DNA from: Paenibacillus chibensis
GTDB taxonomy: Bacteria; Bacillota; Bacilli; Paenibacillales; Paenibacillaceae
Direction: 5' to 3'
NCBI RefSeq assembly: GCF_004001045.1
Contig: NZ_BIMK01000013.1
Location: 62,001 to 126,000 of the forward strand
DNA length: 64,000 nt
In this document: positions 42,655-52,510 of the stretch, piece by piece
Numbering within the stretch: the first letter of the stretch is position 1
Layout of the letters: each line of letters starts with the position of its first letter
The notes under the pieces: model-generated
What the model was told of the DNA's origin: nothing
The model's database searches: none
What the model saw: only the letters and a program-made list of their open reading frames with translations
Program-made: the position numbers and the translations under genes

Positions 42655-43326
42655 ATGATGACAAATCTTGCGGGTATGATCGATCATACACTGCTGCGTG
42701 CAGACGCTAGCCAAAAAGAAATTGCCAAACTGACGGAAGAAGCGAAAAAATACGGATTTGCTTCCGTTTGCGTAAACCCGACATGGGTGAAATACGCGGC
42801 TGAACAATTGCAAGGCACCCAAGTGAAGGTATGCACCGTAATTGGTTTTCCTCTGGGAGCAACGACCTCCGCGGTCAAAGCCTTTGAAGCGAACAACGCT
42901 ATCGAAAATGGAGCCACCGAGGTGGATATGGTGATCAACATCGGCGCGCTGAAAGACAAGCAGGATGATTTCGTGGAAAGTGATATCAAAGCTGTCGTGG
43001 ATGCGGCTAAAGGCAAAGCGCTCGTTAAGGTCATTATCGAAACCTGCCTGCTGACGGACGAAGAGAAGGAACGTGCCAGCCGTTTGTCGGTTAAAGCCGG
43101 TGCCGATTTCGTCAAAACGTCTACCGGATTCTCCACGGGCGGCGCTACACCTGAAGATGTTCGCCTGATGCGTCAAACCGTAGGGCCGAATGTCGGCGTG
43201 AAAGCTTCCGGCGGCGTACGCAGCCTTGAAGACATGAACCAAATGATCGAAGCAGGCGCGACAAGAATCGGCGCAAGCTCCGGCGTGAAGATTATGGAAG
43301 GCGGCCAGTCGACAGCTTCTTACTAA
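42655..43326 (+). CDS. deoC: deoxyribose-phosphate aldolase
   Basis: 223 residues; splits deoxyribose 5-phosphate into glyceraldehyde 3-phosphate and acetaldehyde by a Schiff-base lysine. '[12 protein letters not shown]', 'VCVNPTWV', '[13 protein letters not shown]' with catalytic Asp, '[12 protein letters not shown]' with a Lys, and '[17 protein letters not shown]' with the Schiff-base Lys. Two adjacent ATGs follow GAGAAGGAG. It has its own terminator, so it can be expressed apart from nupC-deoB-deoD-pdp. Confidence 0.95.
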   Translation: MMTNLAGMIDHTLLRADASQKEIAKLTEEAKKYGFASVCVNPTWVKYAAEQLQGTQVKVCTVIGFPLGATTSAVKAFEANNAIENGATEVDMVINIGALKDKQDDFVESDIKAVVDAAKGKALVKVIIETCLLTDEEKERASRLSVKAGADFVKTSTGFSTGGATPEDVRLMRQTVGPNVGVKASGGVRSLEDMNQMIEAGATRIGASSGVKIMEGGQSTASY

Positions 43327-43358
43327 GAGCCCGATTGCCAATTATTCAAGTGAACCAT

Positions 43359-43392
43359 AGCGGATGACCCATCAATGCGATTCCGCTTTTTT
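43359..43392 (+). terminator. terminator between deoC and nupC
   Basis: AGCGGA / TCCGCT stem with a 17-base loop and six T. The short stem suggests partial termination. Confidence 0.65.
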
Positions 43393-43401
43393 ATGAGAAC
43401 A

Positions 43402-43432
43402 TTGAAAGCGCTTCATGAAAGATTTTCAATAC
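43402..43432 (+). promoter_or_regulatory. second DeoR operator, cre-like site and promoter of nupC
   Basis: CATGAAAGATTTTCAATAC (43414-43432) repeats the pattern of the deoC operator. A candidate promoter TTGAAA (43402-43407), 17 bases, TTCAAT (43425-43430) runs through it. TGAAAGCGCTTCA (43403-43415) looks like a CcpA cre box lacking one base (TGAAAGCGCTTTCA). Confidence 0.6.
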
Positions 43433-43454
43433 ACTTACAACTGGGGAGACAACC

Positions 43455-44633
43455 ATGAAATTTTTAATTGCGATATTAGGTTTACTCGTGGTGTTTGCAT
43501 TGTCATTTGTGGCCAGCAATAACAAACGCGGTATTCGTTATCGCCCGATCCTCATCATGATCGTCCTGCAGCTCATTCTGGCATTCTTTTTGCTGAATAC
43601 GGTTGTCGGTACGGTTTTGATCCAAGGCTTCTCTGATATATTTACGAATTTGCTCACCTATGCTTCCGAGGGCATCAACTTCGTCTTTGGCGGCATTGCA
43701 AACGAGGGACAGGCTCCGTTCTTCCTGAACGTGCTCCTGCCGATCATTTTCATTTCGGCCTTGATCGGGATTCTGCAGTACATCAAGGTACTCCCGTTGA
43801 TCATTCGGTTTATCGGCCTGGTACTCAGCAAGATTAACGGCATGGGCAAGCTTGAATCTTACAACGCCGTCGCTTCTGCCATCTTGGGCCAATCCGAAGT
43901 GTTCATTTCCATTAAAAAACAAATCGGCCTGCTGCCGAAGCACCGTCTCTATACGCTTTGCGCATCGGCGATGTCCACCGTATCGATGTCCATCGTTGGC
44001 GCATACATGACCATGATTGATCCAAAATACGTTGTGACCGCGCTGGTACTGAACTTGTTCGGCGGTTTCATCATTGCTTCGATCCTGAACCCGTACAAAG
44101 TCACCCCGGAAGAAGATAAGCTCGAGGTGCAGGAGGAACAGGAGAAGCAGTCGTTCTTCGAAATGCTCGGCGAGTACATCATGGACGGTTTCAAAGTAGC
44201 GATTACGGTCGCAGCGATGCTGATCGGTTTCGTCGCTCTGATCGCCATGATCAACGGAATTTTCAGCGGGATTTTCGGTATCTCGTTCCAGCAATTGCTC
44301 GGTTACGTCTTTGCGCCGTTTGCGTTCGTTATGGGCGTGCCTTGGAAGGAAGCCGTGAACGCGGGCAGCATTATGGCAACGAAAATGGTATCCAACGAGT
44401 TCGTCGCCATGCTGGATTTGGGTAAACATGCGTTGTCTCCTCGCGCAACGGGAATCGTCTCGATCTTCCTCGTGTCGTTCGCGAACTTCTCTTCCATCGG
44501 CATTATCGCCGGTGCTGTGAAGGGCTTGCATGAGAAGCAGGGCAATGTCGTCGCTCGCTTCGGTCTTAAATTGCTCTACGGCGCGACGCTGGTCAGCGTG
44601 CTGTCCGCTACGATTGCCGGTGTGTTTTTATAA
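43455..44633 (+). CDS. nupC: NupC-type nucleoside transporter
   Basis: 392-residue concentrative nucleoside transporter (CNT family) with about 8-10 membrane segments. '[21 protein letters not shown]', '[19 protein letters not shown]' and '[26 protein letters not shown]' are the Na+/H+ and nucleoside binding regions of this family, '[22 protein letters not shown]' is near the end (motifs listed in part). Imports pyrimidine and possibly purine (deoxy)nucleosides for the enzymes encoded downstream. GGGGAGAC precedes the ATG; deoB follows after 44 bases. Confidence 0.94.
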   Translation: MKFLIAILGLLVVFALSFVASNNKRGIRYRPILIMIVLQLILAFFLLNTVVGTVLIQGFSDIFTNLLTYASEGINFVFGGIANEGQAPFFLNVLLPIIFISALIGILQYIKVLPLIIRFIGLVLSKINGMGKLESYNAVASAILGQSEVFISIKKQIGLLPKHRLYTLCASAMSTVSMSIVGAYMTMIDPKYVVTALVLNLFGGFIIASILNPYKVTPEEDKLEVQEEQEKQSFFEMLGEYIMDGFKVAITVAAMLIGFVALIAMINGIFSGIFGISFQQLLGYVFAPFAFVMGVPWKEAVNAGSIMATKMVSNEFVAMLDLGKHALSPRATGIVSIFLVSFANFSSIGIIAGAVKGLHEKQGNVVARFGLKLLYGATLVSVLSATIAGVFL

Positions 44634-44677
44634 TCGCTTTGCATGAGTTATACTCTAAAACGGAGGAGTGATTAAAC

Positions 44678-45859
44678 ATGGCAGAATTTAAACGTGTACA
44701 CTTGATAGTAATGGACTCGGTTGGCATCGGCGAAGCGCCGGACGCTGCCCAGTTCGATGATTTTGATGTGGATACATTCGGACATATCGCCAGAGAACGC
44801 GGCGGTCTGAACATGCCGAACATGGGCAAGCTCGGGCTTTCCAACATCCGTGAAATCCAAGGCATTGAAAAGGCGGACAAGCCGCTTGCCTACTATACCA
44901 AAATGCAGGAGAAATCCGCAGGCAAGGATACGATGACTGGCCACTGGGAAATTATGGGCCTGTACATCGATACACCGTTCCGGGTGTTTCCGGATGGATT
45001 CCCGGATGAGCTCATTCAGCGCATCGAGGAAAAAACCGGCCGGAAGGTTATCGGCAACAAGCCGGCGAGCGGAACGGAAATTCTTGATGAACTGGGCGAA
45101 GAGCAAATGAAGACAGGCGCTCTGATCGTTTATACATCCGCAGATTCCGTACTGCAGATCGCAGCTCATGAAGATATTATTCCACTGAAAGAGCTGTATG
45201 AAATTTGCGAATTCTGCCGCGAAATCACCCTGGAGGATCCGTACATGCTGGGACGTATTATTGCCCGTCCATATGTAGGCGAGCCAGGAGCTTTCAAACG
45301 CACGCCGAACCGTCATGACTATGCGCTTAAGCCTTTTAACCGCACGGTTATGAGTGAGCTGAAGGATGCTAACTTCGATGTGATCGCCATCGGCAAGATT
45401 TCCGATATTTATGACGGAGAAGGCGTCACGAAGGCGATCCGTACCACGTCCAATATGGATGGAATGGACAAGATCATTGCCACCATGGATGAGGATTTCA
45501 CAGGTCTCAGCTTCCTGAATCTGGTTGATTTTGATGCCCTGTACGGCCATCGCCGCGATCCGCAAGGATATGCGCAGGCATTGGAAGACTATGATGCGCG
45601 CCTGCCTGAATTATTGGGTAAAATGACGGATGAAGATCTTCTGATCATTACAGCCGACCACGGCAATGATCCGACTTACCGCGGAACCGATCACACTCGC
45701 GAATATGTGCCGCTGCTCGTGTATTCACCGCGGTTCAAAAACGGCGGCAGCGAGCTTGCGCTGCGCAAAACATTCGCCGACCTCGGCGCAACGGTGGCTG
45801 AGAACTTCGGCGTGAAAATGCCGGAATACGGCACAAGCTTCCTTAAAGACTTGAAATAA
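44678..45859 (+). CDS. deoB: phosphopentomutase
   Basis: 393 residues, Mn-dependent alkaline-phosphatase-superfamily enzyme interconverting (deoxy)ribose 1- and 5-phosphates. '[15 protein letters not shown]' with metal-binding Asp, '[14 protein letters not shown]' with the phosphorylated Thr, '[18 protein letters not shown]' and '[22 protein letters not shown]' region with Asp/His ligands. It links nucleoside phosphorylases to DeoC. CGGAGGAG precedes the ATG. Confidence 0.96.
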   Translation: MAEFKRVHLIVMDSVGIGEAPDAAQFDDFDVDTFGHIARERGGLNMPNMGKLGLSNIREIQGIEKADKPLAYYTKMQEKSAGKDTMTGHWEIMGLYIDTPFRVFPDGFPDELIQRIEEKTGRKVIGNKPASGTEILDELGEEQMKTGALIVYTSADSVLQIAAHEDIIPLKELYEICEFCREITLEDPYMLGRIIARPYVGEPGAFKRTPNRHDYALKPFNRTVMSELKDANFDVIAIGKISDIYDGEGVTKAIRTTSNMDGMDKIIATMDEDFTGLSFLNLVDFDALYGHRRDPQGYAQALEDYDARLPELLGKMTDEDLLIITADHGNDPTYRGTDHTREYVPLLVYSPRFKNGGSELALRKTFADLGATVAENFGVKMPEYGTSFLKDLK

Positions 45860-45899
45860 AGAATACTATTCATCCCAATACCTGTCAGGAGGACATTCA

Positions 45900-46607
45900 A
45901 TGAGCACTCATATTGGAGCTAAAGCCGGAGATATCGCGGAAACGATTTTATTACCAGGGGATCCGCTGCGGGCGAAGTACATTGCAGAAACTTATTTGCA
46001 GGACGTTACCTGCTATAACGAAGTCAGAGGCATGCTCGGATTCACGGGTACCTACAAAGGCAAACGCATTTCCGTTCAGGGTACCGGGATGGGCATTCCG
46101 TCGATCAGCATTTACGTGAATGAACTGATCAGCCAATACGGCGTGAAGAACCTGATGCGCGTCGGCACATGCGGCGGCATGCAGCAGGACGTGCATGTGC
46201 GCGACGTGATTCTGGCCCAGGCATCCTGCACGGATTCCGGCGCAAACCGCCATTATTTCGGCGGCTACGACTTCTCGCCGATCGCCAGCTTCCAGCTCTT
46301 GAAGACCGCTTATGAGAAAGGCGTGGAAAAAGGCCTCAAGCTGCATGTCGGCAACGTGTTCAGCTCCGACATTTTCTATCGCGACGACAAATCGGTCGTT
46401 GAGAAATTGATGCAGCACGGCATTTTGGGCATCGAAATGGAAACAACGGCACTGTACACCTTGGCGGCGAAATTCGGCGTAAACGCGCTGACGCTGCTGA
46501 CGGTGAGCGACCACCTGCTGACAGGGGAAGAGACAAGCGCGGAAGAACGTCAAACCACGTTCAATGAGATGATGGAAGTGGCTCTGGAAACCGCGATCGC
46601 ATTGTAA
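45900..46607 (+). CDS. deoD: purine-nucleoside phosphorylase (DeoD type)
   Basis: 235-residue hexameric phosphorylase. '[14 protein letters not shown]' near the N-terminus (phosphate contacts), '[16 protein letters not shown]', 'RVGTCGGMQ', '[17 protein letters not shown]' (ribose contacts) and '[17 protein letters not shown]' with the catalytic Asp. Releases purine bases and (deoxy)ribose 1-phosphate for DeoB. AGGAGG precedes the ATG, 40 bases after deoB. Confidence 0.96.
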   Translation: MSTHIGAKAGDIAETILLPGDPLRAKYIAETYLQDVTCYNEVRGMLGFTGTYKGKRISVQGTGMGIPSISIYVNELISQYGVKNLMRVGTCGGMQQDVHVRDVILAQASCTDSGANRHYFGGYDFSPIASFQLLKTAYEKGVEKGLKLHVGNVFSSDIFYRDDKSVVEKLMQHGILGIEMETTALYTLAAKFGVNALTLLTVSDHLLTGEETSAEERQTTFNEMMEVALETAIAL

Positions 46608-46648
46608 TTATTCATATCCTTAACTATTGAAAGTGAGGCATTGCATCC

Positions 46649-47950
46649 ATGAGAATGGTCGACTTGATTGAAAAGAAACGTGACGGCGGAGAATTGACAA
46701 CAGAAGAAATCAATTTCATCATAGAAGGCTATACAAAGGGAGATATTCCGGATTACCAGGTCAGTGCCTTGGCTATGGCAATTTTCTTCAAAGACATGAC
46801 GCAGCGTGAGCGCGCGGACTTGACGATGGCGATCGTGAACTCTGGCGATACCATTGATTTGTCCGAAATCGAAGGCGTGAAGGTCGATAAGCACTCCACG
46901 GGCGGCGTAGGCGATACGACGACCTTGGTGCTTGCACCACTGGTGGCGGCGCTCGACATTCCGGTAGCGAAAATGTCGGGACGCGGCCTCGGACACACCG
47001 GCGGTACGATCGACAAGCTGGAATCCATCGATGGTTTCCACGTCGAAATCGAACGCGAAGAGTTCGTGAACCTGGTGAACAAACATAAAATCGCGGTTAT
47101 CGGACAAACCGGCAACCTGACCCCTGCGGATAAGAAGCTCTACGCACTCCGCGACGTGACGGGCACGGTCGATTCGATCTCCCTGATTGCCAGCTCCATC
47201 ATGAGTAAGAAAATCGCTGCGGGTTCCGACGCGATCGTACTCGACGTGAAAACAGGCGCAGGCGCATTCATGAAAACCGTAGACGATGCCAAAGAATTGG
47301 CGCATGCCATGGTGAGCATCGGCAACAACGTTGGCCGTAAAACGATGGCCGTTATTTCCGATATGAGCCAGCCTCTGGGTCTTGCGATCGGCAACTCCCT
47401 GGAAGTCAAAGAAGCGATCGACACGCTGAAAGGCGAGGGACCCAAAGATCTGGAAGAGCTGTGCTTCGCGCTCGGACGCCAAATGGTATTCCTGGCGAAC
47501 AAGGCAAGCTCGCTTGAAGAAGCGGAGGACATGCTGAAAGAAGTCATCCGCAATGGCAAGGCGCTCGAGAAATTCAAGGAATTCATCCAAAATCAGGGCG
47601 GAGATCCTGACGTGGTGGATCATCCGGAGAAATTGCCTCAAGCGAAGTACCTGATTGAGGTTCCTGCGAAGGAAGACGGCGTCGTTGCTGAAATCGTGGC
47701 GGACGAAATCGGTACGGCTGCCATGTGGCTGGGTGCCGGACGCGCAACCAAAGAATCGGAAATCGATTTGGCCGTAGGCCTTATGCTCAACAAAAAAATC
47801 GGTGATTCCGTGAAAAAAGGCGAATCGCTTGTGACAATTCATGCGAACCGCGAAAATGTGGATGATGTCATGAATAAAATCTATGAGAACATCCGCATCG
47901 CCGATCATGCCGAAGCACCTGTACTTGTACACGGCATCATTACGGAATAA
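46649..47950 (+). CDS. pdp: pyrimidine-nucleoside phosphorylase
   Basis: 433 residues, three-domain nucleoside phosphorylase II. '[17 protein letters not shown]', the family signature '[18 protein letters not shown]', '[20 protein letters not shown]' with the phosphate-binding KHSTGG, and '[13 protein letters not shown]'. Acts on uridine, thymidine and deoxyuridine. Last gene of nupC-deoB-deoD-pdp; two terminators follow. B. subtilis has dra-nupC-pdp; the insertion of deoB and deoD here makes a fuller pathway in one unit. Confidence 0.96.
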   Translation: MRMVDLIEKKRDGGELTTEEINFIIEGYTKGDIPDYQVSALAMAIFFKDMTQRERADLTMAIVNSGDTIDLSEIEGVKVDKHSTGGVGDTTTLVLAPLVAALDIPVAKMSGRGLGHTGGTIDKLESIDGFHVEIEREEFVNLVNKHKIAVIGQTGNLTPADKKLYALRDVTGTVDSISLIASSIMSKKIAAGSDAIVLDVKTGAGAFMKTVDDAKELAHAMVSIGNNVGRKTMAVISDMSQPLGLAIGNSLEVKEAIDTLKGEGPKDLEELCFALGRQMVFLANKASSLEEAEDMLKEVIRNGKALEKFKEFIQNQGGDPDVVDHPEKLPQAKYLIEVPAKEDGVVAEIVADEIGTAAMWLGAGRATKESEIDLAVGLMLNKKIGDSVKKGESLVTIHANRENVDDVMNKIYENIRIADHAEAPVLVHGIITE

Positions 47951-47977
47951 CCCTCACATACATTGGATTGATGAAAT

Positions 47978-48015
47978 GCCGGCAGCAGCCTCGGAAGAGG
48001 CGGCGCCGGTTTTTT
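47978..48015 (+). terminator. terminator of the nupC-pdp operon
   Basis: CCGGC-GC-GCCTC / GAGGC-GC-GCCGG with mismatches and a T run, 28 bases after the pdp stop. Confidence 0.8.
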
Positions 48016-48033
48016 CATTTTTACCGGGCAAAG

Positions 48034-48067
48034 AAAAAGGATTGAAGCGGAAGGCTTCAATCCTTTT
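48034..48067. terminator. bidirectional terminator
   Basis: AAAAGGATTGAAG / CTTCAATCCTTTT perfect stem between pdp and the convergent DUF4190 gene. Confidence 0.88.
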
Positions 48068-48095
48068 AACTATGGTTGGGGAATGCTGAGAGTCA

Positions 48096-48485
48096 TTAAG
48101 CGGTTTTCCAATCCGAAATCAAGGAAAGGAAACCATATGAGGTATCGCTTACGGCAGCACCGTAAAAGATCAGGGCGATCACGACAATGAAGATGATGAT
48201 GCCGTATAATGCCGTTCCGCAGATGCCGCATACCAAACCGCCAATGGCCAGTCCGCGTCCGCCTTCGTTTCTTCTCTTGATTTCCTTAAAGGCAAGGCTG
48301 GCAAGGATAATCGCGATGATGCCGAGAATGAAGCCCACATAAGGAATAATGAGGCTAAGAATGCCGAGAACGAGCGCTCCGACGGCTTTGCCGTTTGTCT
48401 TTGGCGGCTGCATAGGCGGCATTTGCTGATGCTGGTTAAAATGTTGTCCCGATGAATATGGATCCAAAGGTCTGTTCCTCCTCAA
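48096..48485 (-). CDS. DUF4190 domain membrane protein
   Basis: 129 residues. A Gln/Pro/Met-rich cytoplasmic head (to about residue 30) is followed by two long hydrophobic segments, 'ALVLGILSLIIPYVGFILGI' onward and 'GLVCGICGTALYGIIIFIVV', joined by 'KEIKRRNEGGRGLAIGG', the pattern of DUF4190. Function unknown. AGGAGGAAC precedes the ATG. Single gene. Confidence 0.8.
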   Translation of the reverse strand: MRRNRPLDPYSSGQHFNQHQQMPPMQPPKTNGKAVGALVLGILSLIIPYVGFILGIIAIILASLAFKEIKRRNEGGRGLAIGGLVCGICGTALYGIIIFIVVIALIFYGAAVSDTSYGFLSLISDWKTA

Positions 48486-48534
48486 ATTACATACTTTATG
48501 TATAAAAGATATCTAACAACCAGAATTATTATAC

Positions 48535-48596
48535 CCAGAAAAAAGGAGATTGACTATGAAAAATACCAATTTCAACTCGACAATCTTTTTTTCTGG
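48535..48596. repeat. inverted repeat enclosing a short ORF
   Basis: Arms CCAGAAAAAAGGAGATTG (48535-48552) and CAATCTTTTTTTCTGG (48581-48596) differ only by a 2-base bulge; 28-base loop. It may terminate the minus-strand AraC-type gene (T run inside the stem). A 24-codon ORF (ATG 48556, stop 48628-48630) has its AAGGAG site inside the left arm. Confidence 0.45.
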
Positions 48597-48619
48597 TCGA
48601 CAAAAGGGGCCAATCTCAG

Positions 48620-49495
48620 CTATGCATTAAAGCTTTTACGCAATTCCGACGGAGATATATGCTTATACTTCTTAAAGGAGCGGCTGAAATAATAGATATC
48701 TCTGAATCCGGTAGATAAAGCGATTTCCGAGATATTCATCCTCGAGTTGCGCAGCAAATACTCCGATTTGTTGATGCGGAGCGTATTGATATAATCCATG
48801 ACGGTCCGTCCGGTGAGCTCCTTGAACAATCGGCTGAAATGAAACCGGCTTAATCCGGCCAGGCCGGACAACTGATCGACGGTCAGATCCTCATGGTAAT
48901 GATCCTCGATATGCTGAAAAACAGGCGTGAACCGCTCCAGATTTTTGAGGCGCAGCTGGTCATCCTCGGTAGACATCTTGTTCGTTCCATAGTTGCGCAG
49001 CAATATCGTGATAATGCGGTACAAATACGATTTGATCGACAGCTCGTAACCGAGCTCGCGCTGGCTCAGCTCATGGATGAGCGAAGAAATGCAGCTGACG
49101 ATGTCTGTATCGCCCGAAATTTTGCTGGCAAACAAGATCCGGTTTTGCGTGATCGGGGTAATGAATTTGGTTTCGATGGCATCGACGGAGTGGCTATGCA
49201 GGAGCTTGATGTCGACAATCATCGCATAATACACCAAATCGTCGCACAGGCTGACTCCATAGTGCAGATCATTGCTGTTGACCACGACCAGATCGCCCTC
49301 GGATACTTCGTAGGGCACGGAGTTCAGCTCGATCATGGCGGAGCCTTTCGTGAAATATAAAAATTCAATGTGGTTATGCCAATGGTGGTTAAATAACGTC
49401 TTACCGTATTCATCCGACGTGCAGTAATGGACCTTGATCGGAAAGAATCGGTTCGGCATATCCATTGGTTCCTGGAGGGAAAGGGGTCTTTCCAT
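48620..49495 (-). CDS. AraC-family regulator with cupin-type sensor domain
   Basis: 291 residues from ATG 49495 (MERPLSLQEPMDMPNRFF), preceded by AGAGGTGAC; a longer open frame to 49594 lacks a site. N-terminal cupin-like domain with 'LFNHHWHNHIEFLYFTKG' (about residues 36-53) binds the ligand; C-terminal double HTH 'LTVDQLSGLAGLSRFHFSRLF' and 'NISEIALSTGFRDIYYFSRSFKKY' binds DNA. Divergent from a Gfo/Idh-sugar isomerase operon, which it probably activates. Confidence 0.9.
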   Translation of the reverse strand: MERPLSLQEPMDMPNRFFPIKVHYCTSDEYGKTLFNHHWHNHIEFLYFTKGSAMIELNSVPYEVSEGDLVVVNSNDLHYGVSLCDDLVYYAMIVDIKLLHSHSVDAIETKFITPITQNRILFASKISGDTDIVSCISSLIHELSQRELGYELSIKSYLYRIITILLRNYGTNKMSTEDDQLRLKNLERFTPVFQHIEDHYHEDLTVDQLSGLAGLSRFHFSRLFKELTGRTVMDYINTLRINKSEYLLRNSRMNISEIALSTGFRDIYYFSRSFKKYKHISPSELRKSFNA

Positions 49496-49625
49496 AACTG
49501 TCACCTCTAAATCGCACAATTGTATAAATAATGAGCAAGGCTCTTCATGGCAGACTTTCGTATACATATTATAATTCAAGATGAAGAAACACAAAAGGAT
49601 GACTCAAAAGGAGAGTTGAATACGA

Positions 49626-50684
49626 ATGAGCAAAATCAGAGTAGGCGTGATCGGCGCAGGTTCCATTTCAGAATCCCATATGAATTCGTATCAGAACAAC
49701 CCGAACGCAGAGATCGTGGCGATTTGCGACTTGAAGGAAGAGAGAGCCAAGGCTGCTGCCCAGAAATACGGCGCTCAGCAAACATATACCGATTACAATG
49801 AACTGCTTGCGAACCCGGACATCGATGCCGTCAGCATCTGTACCTGGAATAACACGCATGCCGAGATCAGTATCGCAGCGATCAAAGCCGGCAAACACGT
49901 GCTGGTCGAAAAACCGCTGTGCCGCAGCGTGGAGGAAGCCTTACATATTCAGCAAACCGTTCGTAACAGCGACAAGCTGCTGCAGGTTGGTTTTGTGCGT
50001 CGCTATGACCCTAATATCGACCTTTTGCAAAGCTTTATTGAAAAGGATGAGTTCGGCGAGCTGTACTACGCCAAAGCTTCGATCCTTCGCCGTTTAGGCA
50101 ATCCCGGCGGCTGGTTTGCGGATAAAGAACGCTCCGGCGGCGGACCGCTGATCGATATCGGCGTTCACGTCATCGACCTTTGCTGGTACATGCTCGGCAG
50201 ACCGAAAGTCAAATCGGTTTCCGGCAACGTGTACCACAAGCTCGGCAACCGTTCGAACGTCAAGCATCTGTCCTTCTATAAAGCGGCTGATTACGATGCC
50301 AGTAAAAACACGGTCGAAGACCTCGCCAACGCGTTGATCCGTTTCGAAAACGGCGCATCGCTTATGGTCGACGTCAGCTTCTCGCTGCATGCGAAAAAGG
50401 ACGAGACAGCCGTCAAAATTTTCGGCACCAAAGGCGGTTTCGAGATCGATCCGGCGCTGCTCATCGTCACCGAAAAGAATGACGTCATGATCAACATTGA
50501 GCCGCAAATCGACAACAAAGGCTTCAATTTCGCGGCGGCCTTCCAAAATGAAATCGATCAGTTCATCCTTAACGTTCAACATAACAGAGAGCCGATCAGC
50601 CCTGTCGAAGATGGTCTGGAGCTGATGAAGATGCTGACGGCCATTTACGAATCCGCAGAAAAAGGAGTGGAGATTCAGCTATGA
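49626..50684 (+). CDS. Gfo/Idh/MocA-family oxidoreductase
   Basis: 352 residues, NAD(P)-dependent sugar or polyol dehydrogenase. Rossmann site 'VGVIGAGSISESHMNSY' (residues 5-21), the signature 'KHVLVEKPLCRSVEEA' with the conserved EKP (about residues 92-107), and 'GGGPLIDIGVHVIDLCWYML' with the catalytic Asp/His. Substrate is probably inositol- or hexose-like. AAAGGAGAG precedes the ATG. The stop overlaps the next start (ATGA). Confidence 0.92.
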   Translation: MSKIRVGVIGAGSISESHMNSYQNNPNAEIVAICDLKEERAKAAAQKYGAQQTYTDYNELLANPDIDAVSICTWNNTHAEISIAAIKAGKHVLVEKPLCRSVEEALHIQQTVRNSDKLLQVGFVRRYDPNIDLLQSFIEKDEFGELYYAKASILRRLGNPGGWFADKERSGGGPLIDIGVHVIDLCWYMLGRPKVKSVSGNVYHKLGNRSNVKHLSFYKAADYDASKNTVEDLANALIRFENGASLMVDVSFSLHAKKDETAVKIFGTKGGFEIDPALLIVTEKNDVMINIEPQIDNKGFNFAAAFQNEIDQFILNVQHNREPISPVEDGLELMKMLTAIYESAEKGVEIQL

Positions 50685-51538
50685 AAGTCGGAGTAAGCAC
50701 ATACAGCCTATACCGTCCGATTCATTCCGGAGAAATCACGGTGCTGGACGCCATTGACAAAATCGCCGAAATGGGCGGGGAGCATGTGGAAATCGTACCT
50801 ATCGGCTATACCCTCACGGACAACCCGGAGCTGGTGGATCAAATCGTGGCTAAAGCGAAAGAAGTGGGCATCGACATTTCCAATTATGCCATCTACGCCA
50901 ATTTCGGCGTGGACAGCGAAGAAGAAGTAGCCCGAGAAATCGAACGCGTCAAAAAAGAAGTGGATATTGCCGCACGCCTTGGCGTGAAGCTCATGCGCCA
51001 TGATGTGGCCGGACGTAAGGATACATCCATCAAGCAGTTCAATAGCGAGGTGGAACGTCTGGCCGATGCCTGCCGTCAGGTTGCCGATTATGCAGCCCAA
51101 TACGGCATTACGACCAGCGTGGAGAACCATGGATATTACATTCAGGCAAGCGACCGCGTTCAAACGCTGGTGCAGGCGGTAGATCGCCCGAATTTCAAAA
51201 CGACGCTGGATGTAGGCAACTTCATGTGTGTCGATGAAGATCCGGTCGTGGCCGTCCAGAAAAACCTTCCGTTTGCATCCATCGTGCACATTAAAGATTT
51301 CTATCTTCGCCATGCTTCGCAAAATCCCGGAGAAGGCTGGTTCAAAACCGCGAGCGGCAACTATTTGAGAGGCGCGATCGCAGGTCACGGCGACATTAAT
51401 CTCCGCGAATCGATCCGTGCGGTTAAGGCATCCGGCTTTGACGGGTATTTATCGATCGAATTCGAAGGCATGGAAGATGCTTACCAGGGAACACGGATCG
51501 GAATGGAAAATGTAAAACGCATTTGGGACGAAGTTTAA
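50681..51538 (+). CDS. sugar phosphate isomerase/epimerase (AP_endonuc_2 TIM barrel), first copy
   Basis: 285 residues. Metal-dependent TIM-barrel isomerase of the IolE/IolH/xylose-isomerase-like family: 'GITTSVENHGYYIQASDRVQ' with metal-binding Glu, 'TTLDVGNFMCVDEDP' with Asp, 'IVHIKDFYLRH' with His, and 'GYLSIEFEGMEDAYQ' with the last Glu. Translationally coupled to the dehydrogenase. Likely converts the keto sugar made by that enzyme. Substrate unknown. Confidence 0.9.
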   Translation: MKVGVSTYSLYRPIHSGEITVLDAIDKIAEMGGEHVEIVPIGYTLTDNPELVDQIVAKAKEVGIDISNYAIYANFGVDSEEEVAREIERVKKEVDIAARLGVKLMRHDVAGRKDTSIKQFNSEVERLADACRQVADYAAQYGITTSVENHGYYIQASDRVQTLVQAVDRPNFKTTLDVGNFMCVDEDPVVAVQKNLPFASIVHIKDFYLRHASQNPGEGWFKTASGNYLRGAIAGHGDINLRESIRAVKASGFDGYLSIEFEGMEDAYQGTRIGMENVKRIWDEV

Positions 51539-51562
51539 AAAGGAATGAGAGGAGCAGCGATC

Positions 51563-52435
51563 ATGAACAATAAAATCGGTGTCATTGTAGACAGCTTTCG
51601 TGTAGGCGTCAGAGAAGGGTTGCAGCGCGCGAAGAAGGTAGGGGCGGACGGCGTACAGATTTACGCGGTAAGCGGCGAAATGGACCCGGCAAACCTGTCT
51701 GCGGCGCAGCGGAAAGAGCTGAAGGAATATATCGCTTCACTGGGCCTGGAAATTTCGGCTCTCGTCGGCGATCTTGGCGGATACGGATTTCAAGACAAGA
51801 GCGTCAATGCCGAAAAGATCGAGAAATCCAAGCGTATCCTGGATCTGGCCGTCGAACTCGGCACGCCGGTTGTCACAACGCATATCGGAATCGTTCCGGA
51901 AGATACAAATAGCGAAATCTATCAAACGATGCATGATGCCTGCGAGGAGTTGGCTTCGTATGCGACGAGCATGAATGCTTTCTTCGCGATCGAGACCGGT
52001 CCTGAGCCGTCGGCGCGTTTGAAGGAGTTCCTGGATGGACTCGGCTCCAAAGGCGTGTCGGTCAACTTTGACCCGGCCAATATGGTCATGGTCACCGGTG
52101 ATGATCCCGCTCAGGGCGTGTGTAACCTGAAAGATTATATCGTTCACACGCATGCGAAGGATGGAGTCCGTCTGCGCGAAGTACCGGCTCATTATATCTA
52201 TGAGTCCCTTGGTTACGAGGCACCGGCTAACGAGAACAATACGTTTGTTCCGGGAGAAGGGCAATATTTTGCCGAGGTACCTCTTGGCGAGGGCAGCGTG
52301 AACTGGACAGCTTACTTGAATGCGCTGAAGGACATCGGCTACACAGGGTATTTGACGATCGAACGTGAGGTCGGGGAAGACCCGGAGGCGGATATTTCAA
52401 AAGCGGTGCAGTTTCTGAAGCAATATAGAGCATAG
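51563..52435 (+). CDS. sugar phosphate isomerase/epimerase, second copy
   Basis: 290 residues from ATG 51563 ([15 protein letters not shown]), behind GAGAGGAGC; an earlier in-frame ATG overlaps that site. TIM-barrel metal sites '[20 protein letters not shown]', '[12 protein letters not shown]', '[11 protein letters not shown]' and '[10 protein letters not shown]'. It is distantly related to the preceding gene, suggesting two sequential isomerase/epimerase or dehydratase steps. Last gene of the operon. Confidence 0.9.
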   Translation: MNNKIGVIVDSFRVGVREGLQRAKKVGADGVQIYAVSGEMDPANLSAAQRKELKEYIASLGLEISALVGDLGGYGFQDKSVNAEKIEKSKRILDLAVELGTPVVTTHIGIVPEDTNSEIYQTMHDACEELASYATSMNAFFAIETGPEPSARLKEFLDGLGSKGVSVNFDPANMVMVTGDDPAQGVCNLKDYIVHTHAKDGVRLREVPAHYIYESLGYEAPANENNTFVPGEGQYFAEVPLGEGSVNWTAYLNALKDIGYTGYLTIEREVGEDPEADISKAVQFLKQYRA

Positions 52436-52454
52436 TAAACATAAATCAAACATA

Positions 52455-52504
52455 AAACAGTGGCTGTATGCGGAGAGCTTCCGCAGCACAGCCACTGTTT
52501 TTTT
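52455..52504. terminator. strong bidirectional terminator
   Basis: AAACAGTGGCTGT ... ACAGCCACTGTTTTTTT with an inner GCGGA/TCCGC stem, between the sugar operon and the convergent DUF11 genes. Confidence 0.92.
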
Positions 52505-52510
52505 GTTGGT

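Noticed and set aside
43503..44531. 342-codon open frame antisense to nupC
   Set aside because: Very His/Asp/Glu/Arg-rich, the mirror of a membrane protein; no homology or start signal.
46550..47932. 460-codon open frame antisense to pdp
   Set aside because: pdp is a clear family member; the antisense frame is His/Phe/Arg-rich with no family resemblance and no ribosome binding site. Such shadows are common opposite GC-rich third positions.
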